From the NCBI GenBank assembly GCA_900095095.1, contig FMBT01000530.1, positions 1-63,046 of the forward strand: DNA of 63,046 nt, written 5' to 3'. The translations under genes and the position numbers were made by a program. The notes beneath the pieces are model-generated. The model worked only from the letters and a program-made list of their open reading frames with translations. It had not been told where the DNA came from and searched no databases. Positions 42,756-52,101 of the stretch are shown here, in pieces. Origin of the DNA: Fragilariopsis cylindrus CCMP1102 (lineage: Eukaryota > Bacillariophyta > Bacillariophyceae > Bacillariales > Bacillariaceae). The first letter of the stretch is position 1. Each line of letters begins with the position of its first letter.

Positions 42756-44681
42756 ATGACGACTCTCAACAACAACGAAAATGATGGGATAGCTTCTATG
42801 GAGATCAGTAATGGAGGAGAGGATGAAGAAAAACAAGGGGAGGAAGATACCGAAGATTCTTCTACTATTATGCTAGTCCGTCTTTTGGACAAATTAAGTA
42901 CCGAACTAAAGACGTTAGATGTTGAGACAAACACGCAACGTACAAGAGAGAAGTATAGCGATGTATTGGAAAAACACGATGCTCCTATTAGGATGATGAC
43001 TGATTTCCAGGAACAGGACGTCCAAGGTGTACGTAAAAAACTTCGCCACGAGAAAATGAAAGATCAATCGTTATGCAGTAGAAATCAAAGCGAGAACCAG
43101 GGAGATTCCGAGGAGGAAGATGAAGAAGATATTATTTGCGATACGGATATTTTGGAAGAAGAATCGATTGAATACAATGGTATCCAGTACAGTAAAAATA
43201 AATGCTACTCATTCCGAGACGATGAAGATGTTGTATTCGGAATTAAACATCTTCTCAAAAATAATTCGGCATGTTGTATTGAGGTTATTAAATTTGAGGG
43301 AACATGTCTAGAGAGAATAGGACTGAAGAATACTTTAGCTTCGTTCTCGGAACGACCAAATTGTGTCGGTACTCACGTTCAACGAGGAGATTCATTAAAA
43401 GTACGTACTTGCCTCTTTGACCTTTCTGTATCATATGAATGAATACGATGTTTGATTGTTTTGTCTCTGCGCTGATCGTGATACTAACATCACTAAAATT
43501 CCTTCCATTTTCAGATTAAGTGTCTTTCAGATCTTGGAGAATTGGCTGAGGAGATCAAGGATATGCCTGGTTGGATGTATAAAGAACAAGGAGATAAGGG
43601 ATCTAGTAAACTACATTTTGCACTGATTAATGTTTCAACGAATCCAAAGAAGCATGGATTGAGACAAACACGCCCCGTGGGTATGGATTGTTTTAGTGGT
43701 GCGGGTCTTTTCAGTGTTGGCCTTGAATCAGCTGATCTGAATGTTAAGTTTGCTATCGAAAAGGTATTCGACCCAGTCCAGAGCTATGCAAACATCCACA
43801 ATGCGGAAGTCGTTTCGCAGTTGTCGCTAATCGACGAGGAATGGTCGGTGAAGCTCAAAATGAACGATGGTAACCTTGTCTTTCATTGTACGATGGAAGA
43901 CTTTCTAAGCAAGTGTGAAAAAGTTCCAACCTTCAAGGAAGCACTCGATCGTTGTGACTTTGTTGTCCTATCTCCTCCATGTCAAGGCTTTTCAACGATG
44001 AATAGATTAAAGGGAGGTAACGCTCTTGAAAATAATGAAGAGTCTTTGAGGATTCTGAAAGTGGCTGAGTTGCTGTCTCCAAAGATTCTTTTATTTGAAA
44101 ACGTGTTCGGTCTTTGGGAGACTGGTCACATCAATGGTTATTTACGACCAATTGTATACGGACTTATAAACATGAACTATTCGGTTCAAGTTGGAAAAAT
44201 TTGCGGGGCCGATTACGGTGATCCACAAATAAGAAGAAGGTTGTACCTTATTGCCTCACGTTCGTGTGTAGGTGTACCTGTGATTCCAAAAACAACCCAT
44301 AGCTCACCGAACAAGCTTGATGGGTTCGGAGAGACGACCCCTTACAATACGGTCAGTGACCTTTTGAAGGGCGAAGAAGACAATTTCCCCGAAACTGAAA
44401 GTCGTGTTATGGATGAAGAGCTAGTCACATACGCGAACAAACCTGTCCCGACAGTTTTGGCTTCCAAATCATACCTTCATTACTGCAAGAACCGGCGCTA
44501 TTCGTTGATTGAAAATGCATTACTTATGGGCCAGGAACGAGATTTTGTTTCGAAGCTCACGGGGAACGACAAGTCGAAGCAGCGACAGATCGGGAATGGA
44601 GTACCTATGGGAATGGCTAAAGCCATGGGTCGTGCAATCCATGAGGTGTTGAAATGGGAGTGGGAAGGAGAAGATGACTAG
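42756..44681 (+). CDS. C5-cytosine DNA methyltransferase (2 exons)
   Basis: Exons 42756-43400 and 43515-44681 join in phase 0 (GTACGT...TTCAG, 114 nt), giving GDSLKIKCLSDL; 603 residues. The first ~200 residues are acidic with Glu/Asp runs, then a small globular segment (EYNGIQYSKNKCYSFRDDED...VGTHVQRGD) that may be BAH-like. Catalytic motifs: I GMDCFSGAGLFSVGLE (about 270), IV SPPCQGFST with the nucleophilic Cys (about 369), VI FENVFG (about 409), VIII QIRRRLYLIA (about 453), X QIGNGVPMGMAKAMGRAI (about 574). All residues needed for SAM binding and cytosine attack are present. It has no RFTS, CXXC or SNF2 part, unlike DNMT1 and DNMT5. The target-recognition region (about 465-565) is short. 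It is divergent with the helicase gene at 38463-41627. Confidence 0.9.
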
Positions 44682-45117
44682 GACTAACTAGGGCAACGAT
44701 ACGGAGCGCAAATCTCGGACCGGGTATTACTCTCTCACTCACCACGACCGTCCAATATTTGATGAACGGCAAGAAAATCTTGAGGAAAGAAAAACAGGAA
44801 TCTTCTATAGAAGCGATTATATTACTTATCATTTCAATAATGGAGATCTCTAGTATATTAAATATGAAAATAACAACTATATTCTATGTCAATTTGTTTA
44901 AATTCCCATCGAGTCATATTCATAGCACTATATATAGGATAGATCTATGGTACGAAGACTTGATACCATAACTTTACTAGATACTTTAACTGTACTGGGT
45001 ATATCTACGTCTTCGTCGGATGTAATGATCTATACTAGAATATCCATCGTCGGCCATTGTACAGTTATAGCCGTATTAGTCGCAACACAAGATCCCATTC
45101 GAACTGCAGTTGCGATG
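44682..45117. other. convergent spacer
   Basis: The + frames at 44759-44971 and 44947-45330 are hydrophobic artefacts partly antisense to the next gene. No feature is supported. Confidence 0.4.
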
Positions 45118-46403
45118 TTACTTTTTTCTACGACGATCATCACTGCTGCTACCGCTGCTGTGTTTTCGTTTCTTCCGTTTGGATGGTTGAATGTCATGAT
45201 TATGACTATTCAATGGCATCATCGAATTCAACTTGGAGGTAGAAGTGTTGGTATTAGTAGCATCGTAATTAATGTTACTGTAGACGGTATCTACTTGCAG
45301 TTGTTGTTGTTGTTGTTGTCGTTGTTGTAATCGCAGCAAAGCAGCGGTGGGATCGTTATGCAATAGGACGTACAAATTATCTAATTGAATTGATTCGTCT
45401 ATCACTGCCGACACTAGCAGACGATCGACAACTTCATTCGTCACTTTTTCCTGTCCGTACTTATTACATGCAAGCTGGAACGACGATATGGTAACCACAT
45501 TGTTCTCCTTTTTTGTTGGGTACATTCAGAAAAGATAAAGCCGACTTTCTCAGGGAAATATTTCAATCCAGCCTCTAATACCAAATTGAATTGCCGCATG
45601 CCATCATTTCTAGATATAGACCAATGAACAGGTAGGAAACCCTTCCGATCTTCCGGTTGACACGGCATTGACAATGATATCGGATCCCAATCAATAAAAT
45701 AACGAAGTATCTTTTCCGAGAAATACCCGAAGTTGATTGAAGAAAACATGTTTCCAATATATCGTCGAATATCTTCCTTTCTGAAGTGATTATCGTCTCT
45801 CAGTTGATTCAATATACTCAAAAAGCAATTATCAAGAAGTTCGTTTTTCACATGATTATTCTCGCTATAGTAACAACGGAGAAGATGCAATACGTTCATT
45901 CCTATATAGTCGGTGAATAATCGCAATTGATTATCGAATGGATGCAATTCAATCCCTAATTTTGTCACCAGTGGAATGAGTGACAATCTTCTCAGATTGT
46001 ATTCATCGTCTTCGCCACGACGCATTGATATCCATTGTATAGGGTACATATCATGCTTTTTCTCTGATAATATGTCAGGAAATAATCGAATCGCTGCTTC
46101 ATATTGTCTCTCAACCTCGATTGTCATCGTCCCTTCTCCCGATAGTTCAGCATCATCTTCTTTGAAGAACAATTCTTGAATATATGTTCTTACTTTAGTT
46201 AGGAATGCGCTTACTGGTATACGGCCATAAATCTTTTCCTCGACAATTTTATTTTCGACATACGATGGGAGATCACATTTCCTTCCGAGGAACGAAAGGA
46301 ACGTTCGTCCCTCCGTTGACCAAAGATGTTGATGCATACGTTGCTCGTACTCGTACGTGTACTCGTACGCGTACTCGTTGTTGTTGTTGTTGCTGCTGTG
46401 CAT
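45118..46403 (-). CDS. ankyrin-like helical protein of a diatom-expanded type (one frame break)
   Basis: The ATG at 46403 starts MHSSNNNNNEYAYEYTYEYEQ. The main part has repeat-like helical units: YEAAIRLFPDILSEKKHDMYPIQW, YNLRRLSLIPLVTKLGIELH, ILRYFIDWDPISLSMPCQPE, KGFLPVHWSISRNDGMRQFN, FNLVLEAGLKYFPEKVGFIF, and, in a second frame, NNVVTISSFQLACNKYGQE followed by VVDRLLVSAV. The L-P-x-H-x-A/S and FQLACNKYG phrases are those of the ankyrin-like family common in pennate diatoms. The frame break is at a T6 run (45509-45514; A6 in sense); 1286 nt plus one base gives 428 residues. The C-terminus is Gln-rich then basic (KRKKRKHSSGSSS). Function unknown. Confidence 0.62.
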
Positions 46404-47140
46404 CGTATCAGTAAAGCTGGACTATAAGTGCTTGTAAACTTGTTGTGACGATGCAATAGCGTGTTGTTCGGTGTGATTGCTAGCTTGTTGGTGATCGTGT
46501 GATTGTAGGCGTGTAAAATGTCAAATAAAGTCAGAAATGTCAGGTTTTAATTTGTCAATAATAATTCAATAATTCAAGGCTTTACTTTCGCGCGCGTAAA
46601 TAACGGCTGTGATGTTTTTCATATACTAAGATTTAGCTCAAATCGTCAAAATCATTCCAGCAATAATTTCGCCTTAGATAACCAATGAGCATAAGCTAGG
46701 TCCTACTACTATGTTTTTTTTGCATAACGAAGAGCTAGTTAGCTTTTTGAATTATACAGTAACAAAAATAAGAAGCAGGCTACTATGTACTTATTACGGC
46801 GTTAAAATAGAACGGTTGCGAACGAATCAATCAATCATGAACGATATCGGTGCTGCTGAACAAGTACGAATCGCTGCTGCTGCTGCTGCTGCTGCTGCCG
46901 GGCAAGACGTCTGGAAGTAGTTCTGGTTCTTGATCGGAAAAAGGATTTCTGTTGCGTACAAGAAAGTATATTGATCCTTTGGTTTAGAGATTCCTTGGGA
47001 ATCGAGGAGATGATATCCATGATATATGCTTTGTGATAATAATTATTACAATTATCATGGCCTAGATACAGTAGTGATCGCGATACAGAGGAGGAACTTG
47101 AAAATGTCATAGGATTCTTCCCTGACGTTTAATCTCGCAG
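46404..47140. other. spacer
   Basis: The + frame at 46711-46920 and the - frame at 46835-47110 overlap on a GCT/CAG trinucleotide run at about 46872-46898 and have no motif. I see no gene. Confidence 0.4.
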
Positions 47141-47420
47141 ATACAGAAACATTCCCGTTAGTTTACGGTACTACCGAAACATCTTTCGTTACAATACTTT
47201 CCCCACCCCTCGTCATGACGATATTGAGCGGTACGATTTTAAAACTGTGTCATTTCTTCGACTCTTGTTCCGGTTGGCAATAGAACTGGGTCAATTTATG
47301 GCAGCACAAGGTGGAGGGTTACTAATTGACTATCACGAGGGAAAATATAATGGAGAAAGTGTATCGGATTCACTAGTAAAAATTTCAAAGGAAGGACTTT
47401 GGAAGTATGAAACATCATGA
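47141..47420 (+). pseudogene. C-terminal fragment resembling an NDUFAF7-like methyltransferase
   Basis: The frame lacks an ATG start and follows a CGCAG that could be an acceptor at 47140. It reads RYDFKTVSFLRLLFRLAIEL then GQFMAAQGGGLLIDYHEG then KYNGESVSDSLVKISKEG to a stop at 47418-47420. The IA...GGGLLIDYxE...SDSLVKI pattern matches the late part of the NDUFAF7 (DUF185) protein arginine methyltransferase fold, where GGA-LIxDYG is followed by DTLRxx. The usual next segment (PGxxDLTADVDF) is absent and no upstream exon is evident, so this is probably a truncated relic. Confidence 0.35.
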
Positions 47421-47581
47421 ACTTATCGACGAGGAATATTTGTCGGTGTTGTAACTAGAGAGAAATGCTAGCAGTTCAACATTCTCTTTTTAAAGATTCA
47501 TTATTATTGTTACAAGTATTCGTTTATTGAAGGACTTACTTTCATTATTCATTTATACTGCAACTTATTTCACTATTCAGA

Positions 47582-48565
47582 TCATTTCAATCTTCTTTGT
47601 TGTTCCGGTTCATCGTCTGCTATATATTCTATATTCCAATCTCTTGCAAATAATTTTTTTTGTAATATACGTTCAATTTTATAATTCCATCGTTTATTTG
47701 GATTATCTTCTTTTTCGGTACAATCTAATTTATTTGCGGCATCTAATAGTAATGACATAAATGGACTACAATTACTACGTGACTCGCATGTTAAACCTTG
47801 ACTACGTTCCATTTTTATATCTGATAGGCGATTAAATATTTTATATATCTGTTCGGCAGAAAATCGTTTATCTGTCATATATTGATATACTTGATCCACA
47901 TTTTTTAATATATCAACATTATCGTCTTTATTTGATTCTGATCCAATTAAAAATAAATCATCTATCCATTGATCCACCTTTTCACGTTCACGGTCCAATT
48001 TTTGATTCCTTGTATCCTGTAAAGCTAATTGTAATGATTCTGCTTCCATACGAAGTTTTGCAGCTTGTTCTTGAAGAATCATTAATTCAGATGAATCAGA
48101 TTTAGATTCAGATTCATTATTATTTGTGTTGGTCGCAGTCACAATAGATTTGGTAGTATCATTTTCTTTATTCTTGCTCTTTTTTTCTGTTGTGTTGTTA
48201 TCATCATCGTCGTCATTGGAGGGAGCACGAAACTGTTGCTCCTCATCCTCATCCTCTTCTCCGCGTTGTGATTTATAATACAATTGATGAGGATGATGAC
48301 AATGGCGATGACGATGATGACGACCGTGATGCACTACCGTCTTCGTTGTCGTGGACAACAACCCCATCGCTGAAACAGAAATAGAAGGGTCCAGTAATAA
48401 TAATAATACTAAGACTAAGACGATAGTGCTACTATACGTGAGAGCTGACTGATTCTGCTTCTTTTTGCTGAGTCTTTTAGCATTTCGATCATTATTTATT
48501 ACTTGGTTTCTTTCCCTGATCATTTTTTTCACTATTGTTGTGTTCGTAGCTTTGTTTAGTTTCAT
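47582..48565 (-). CDS. membrane or secretory protein with coiled coil, function unknown
   Basis: A single-exon ORF of 327 residues from the ATG at 48565. The N-terminus is basic for about 43 residues, then strongly hydrophobic (STIVLVLVLLLLLDPSISVSA), then His-rich (HHGRHHRHRHCHH) and Asp/Asn/Lys-rich. A coiled coil (LMILQEQAAKLRMEAESLQL) is a phrase often seen in diatom plastid proteins. The C-terminal ~130 residues look globular: VDQVYQYMTDKRFSAEQIYK, CESRSNCSPFMSLLLDAANK, and RWNYKIERILQKKLFARDWN. The predicted cleavage site SVSAMGLL lacks the aromatic residue of the plastid ASAFAP motif, so plastid targeting is not assured. I do not recognise the family. Confidence 0.55.
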   Translation of the reverse strand: MKLNKATNTTIVKKMIRERNQVINNDRNAKRLSKKKQNQSALTYSSTIVLVLVLLLLLDPSISVSAMGLLSTTTKTVVHHGRHHRHRHCHHPHQLYYKSQRGEEDEDEEQQFRAPSNDDDDDNNTTEKKSKNKENDTTKSIVTATNTNNNESESKSDSSELMILQEQAAKLRMEAESLQLALQDTRNQKLDREREKVDQWIDDLFLIGSESNKDDNVDILKNVDQVYQYMTDKRFSAEQIYKIFNRLSDIKMERSQGLTCESRSNCSPFMSLLLDAANKLDCTEKEDNPNKRWNYKIERILQKKLFARDWNIEYIADDEPEQQRRLK

Positions 48566-48953
48566 GAATGATTAGTTAATAATACCATCTCCGTTGTAGT
48601 TCTAGAGCAGCCTGAGTTGTGTCTTTGTCCCAAAGATCTTTTTAAAGAAGAAAACAATAAAAGAATCTTGAGATAAATTATTATAAATCATGAGTGACTC
48701 AGCGTCAGGGACTAAGGGAAAGTAAATCAGACGGTTTTTCTCGAGCGTCAATCGAATCGAATCGAGTGAGTCAATCGAAATCATCAACAAGCAACGCTAC
48801 TTACCACGCTTCAACGTATACAATCGAAAACCGGAAATTTATACGGCGGTGTAAACAATATTGAATTAAAAATAGAAATGAAATGAATGACTGATTGATT
48901 CGTCGAAGATCAGAAACCATTAAGTTGCTAGTACAGTAGCGATACGAACAACT
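48566..48953. other. divergent intergenic region
   Basis: The promoter region between the coiled-coil gene (-) and the ART-like gene (+). No motif beyond a TCGAATCGAATCGA simple repeat at 48751-48766. Confidence 0.4.
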
Positions 48954-50525
48954 ATGACTTCTATTCTTCGGCATTGTCGTCGTACTCTTGGAACCGCGTC
49001 TGCAAACGCGAGAGTCGCCGAGAATATGCAAGTCGCATTTGCGTCGATGAAGGGACGTACGAGTAGTAGATCACTACATTATAGTCATTATTGTTTTGTA
49101 GACCGACGATGCAGTCCAACAGTAGCATGGGAGCAGCGTCGTTGCAAAAAGAAAAGTACAAAAGGAAAAACTAAGTTGAAGAAAGAGAAACGCAAGAATA
49201 ATCGACGACCAGGTCGTTTTAAAGAACTAAAGGCATTACATGACGAGGATGAAGATACATATTACCTGCCTGCCGGGACGATCGTAAAGCACGGAACAAC
49301 CACAAATAATCTTAGATCGATCTTGAAGAATGGAATTCGTCCCGCATTTCAACAAGGAAGATCAGAAGGTAGAACGGATAAAACAAGGAACTCGGGCGGT
49401 GTTTACGTTGGATCTTGCTATTTACCATACCACATATGCATAGCGAACTTTCGTACGGGATTTTCTCCATTAATGAAAAATGAAGTTGATAGATTGCACA
49501 ATACATCGCATCTTGTTGACAAAAACGATCCATCAACAATGTGGAGAGAAAGAGCAACATCTCGATATGTGACGCCTGGAAAAGATCTTGTTGAAAATTG
49601 TGGTTTGCCGGCTGTATTGAATATAACACTGAAAGAAGATGTGTACATTGAACCAGATGAGGATTTTGTACCCAGAGTCTATCTTCCTGAAAATGCTGGC
49701 CATAATTTTGTTCCAGCAGTGGCAAAATTGGTTTGGGAAACTTTTGGAACTACAGTATTGATGCAATCTATCCCAGCGGATTGGATTAGCTCCATTGAAT
49801 TCCTTGAACCACATCGTCATAGTTCGTTTACACTGGAGAAGTATTCGCTACTAAAAGACACTGTATCATCCTTATCTGGAGAACATACTATCGACTGGCT
49901 TCTATATAATAAAATTAAGGCAGAAGAGGATGCATCACATTCAGCATCAGTCCATAAATACAACAGAGATCTTGAAGCATTGATTATATCTCAAGAATGT
50001 TTCAAAAATATGGATGTGAATTCTCGTAAGAAATGGCATCAGGAAGTTGTTAGTCCAAGGCAATCATTTTCTGCCTTTTCAAACCAGTGTGACGTTAAAG
50101 AATCGTATGAGCTTCTTGACAAGCTAAGCCAAAATAGTAGTTTAGAAATGCTTGCTACTGGATATAACTTATATTGTTATTACCAATTAAAAGAAACGGA
50201 ACGTGGTGTCCTTATGAGTAAAGAAGATGTCGATAATAGGTCTGTACCAAAAGAATTTGCTGACCAAATGGCTGATCTATATTTATCATTGGTGCCTGAG
50301 CAATTTGGTTTTGAGGCACAGAATACCCCTGATGGCGACGTCGTATCAAAAGGAAAGGAACGCGTTAGAGCGGATCTACCTGAAGAATTTACTGGCAAAT
50401 TGCCTATGAACGAAGCGGCCGAAATGATAGATCTAGATCTATCATTTTTGTTCAAGCAGTTCGGTTTTGAGACACGCGATTCTCCTGATGCTGATGCCCC
50501 TGATGCCGATTTGAATAAAAAATAA
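48954..50525 (+). CDS. ADP-ribosyltransferase-like protein with mitochondrial-type presequence
   Basis: A single-exon ORF of 523 residues. The first ~55 residues are rich in Arg, Ser and Ala with almost no acid (MTSILRHCRRTLGTASANAR), like a mitochondrial presequence; a Lys/Arg-rich linker follows (KKKSTKGKTKLKKEKRKNN). At about 101-165 lies an ART-like core: YLPAGTIVKHGTTTNNLRSI followed by LKNGIRPAFQQG, then SGGVYVGSCYLPYHICIANF. HGT plus the GxVYVG strand are the first two parts of the H-Y-[E/Q] signature of PARP/Tpt1/ART folds. A third-position candidate lies in VLNITLKEDVYIEPDEDF. After a helical region, the C-terminus contains two copies of a ~50-residue unit (ADLYLSLVPEQFGFEAQNTPDGD / IDLDLSFLFKQFGFETRDSPDAD). 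Substrate unknown. Confidence 0.55.
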   Translation: MTSILRHCRRTLGTASANARVAENMQVAFASMKGRTSSRSLHYSHYCFVDRRCSPTVAWEQRRCKKKSTKGKTKLKKEKRKNNRRPGRFKELKALHDEDEDTYYLPAGTIVKHGTTTNNLRSILKNGIRPAFQQGRSEGRTDKTRNSGGVYVGSCYLPYHICIANFRTGFSPLMKNEVDRLHNTSHLVDKNDPSTMWRERATSRYVTPGKDLVENCGLPAVLNITLKEDVYIEPDEDFVPRVYLPENAGHNFVPAVAKLVWETFGTTVLMQSIPADWISSIEFLEPHRHSSFTLEKYSLLKDTVSSLSGEHTIDWLLYNKIKAEEDASHSASVHKYNRDLEALIISQECFKNMDVNSRKKWHQEVVSPRQSFSAFSNQCDVKESYELLDKLSQNSSLEMLATGYNLYCYYQLKETERGVLMSKEDVDNRSVPKEFADQMADLYLSLVPEQFGFEAQNTPDGDVVSKGKERVRADLPEEFTGKLPMNEAAEMIDLDLSFLFKQFGFETRDSPDADAPDADLNKK

Positions 50526-50832
50526 AACACACCATTCAGCTAGAATATACCAGTGAATTATAATTTATCTGACCTATCAGAAAAGATAAAATGGGCGCAT
50601 GAGAATCAACAAATTGTATCTGTTTTTGCTGATTATGCTGTCCACACTGTTATAAGGTTTAGTGCTAAAGCAGTGAAACTATTAATCATATACAATAGGT
50701 TAACTGTTGAAAATATTGTTACGAAAAGAAGATCTGAGATGGCATGTGTATCGTTTACTACTGGAGTATTGATAGCTAAAAGTGCATTAAAGTAAATGAC
50801 TATCCTTTTTCGTAGAGAAATAAACTATCAAA
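50526..50832. other. convergent spacer
   Basis: The + frames at 50553-50795 and 50796-50984 start at non-ATG codons or run antisense to the protease gene; neither is supported. Confidence 0.4.
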
Positions 50833-52062
50833 TTATCCAGTTTCCTGTGTTGTTGAAAATGTTACTGTATCCCAACCACCAGCGAATGTTCCTCCAGTTG
50901 CAATTGGTTCACCATCTAAGCTTAGCGTGTATTCTCCCGGAGGATTTAATCCATCTAATCCTTTGTCGTATATATGGAAAATAAATGATGTTCCCGGTCC
51001 AGAAGCACATATTTTCCATTCGTATATTGTATAATCTTGTAGCGTTTTCGCTGCAATATCTTCAGGAGATCGATATCCGGTCAAATATCGTCCGGTTTGA
51101 CTGGTAATTTCCCAAGTAGTTTCATTCGGTTTTTCATCAGTGGTAATATTAACCTGTATTATATGGTCACACGATGACGGCGGTATATCATCAATGTCAG
51201 TCGGTTCTGGAATATGAGCTTCTGCTGGAGCTGTAGTAGGAGGACTCGTAGGCATACCAGTAGGCATAGCAGTAGACATAGCAGTTGGATTCGATGCAGG
51301 AGAAGGTCCCTGTGTTGGTGGTTGCGTTGGATTCCGAAAAGGAGAGCGTGTTGTTGTTGAATCACGTGTTGGAGGTAGCGTTACACCTGCCGTTGGTTGA
51401 TTCGTTGGAGATTTCGTAGGCGATTCTGAAGGAATCGCTGTGGGGTTCTTTGATGGTAGTTTCGTGGGCGTGTTTGTTGGTAACTTCGTAGGCGATTTCG
51501 AAGGGACTTTTGTGGGAGCACGAGTGGGAACAACAGTTGGTAATTGAGTAGGAGTGTTGGTAGGAGATTTCGAGGTTGGAACATCAGTTGGTGGTAGAGT
51601 CGGTGCCTTGGTGGGCATCTCCGTTGGTACATCGATTGGAGATGGTGGTGCCGCATCTACCTCATCGTCTTCAAATGTAACACGGAAAGTGTATACACCT
51701 TCTTGCTCAGTTTCTTGAAACTTATCAATAACGATTCCAGTGGATTTAATTTCTATTATTGTTGAATAGATTGAAGAAAAGAAAAAACGGAAGAGAATTA
51801 GTGAAGAAACTGGACCTCGGTCAATCAAGAAATAATAAATTTTGTGTACGTGCGAATCGTATGCGAGCGAGTTTAAGAACAATGAAACGAAGACGAAATT
51901 AAGCTTACCTCCAAATGCATAGCTAGAAACAAATTGAGAGAGAGAGAGAGTGTGTGTTTGTTTGAATGTCGTACTACACGAAGAAAGAAGGAAAAGAAAT
52001 AAGAATTGTTGTCAATACGATACAGTACAATACAATAACTTTCTTATCGACCACGTCACAAA

Positions 52063-52101
<39 letters not shown>

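Noticed and set aside
50553-50795. 80-residue + ORF after the ART-like gene
   Set aside because: It begins at GTG, has no motif and sits in a 300-bp convergent spacer.
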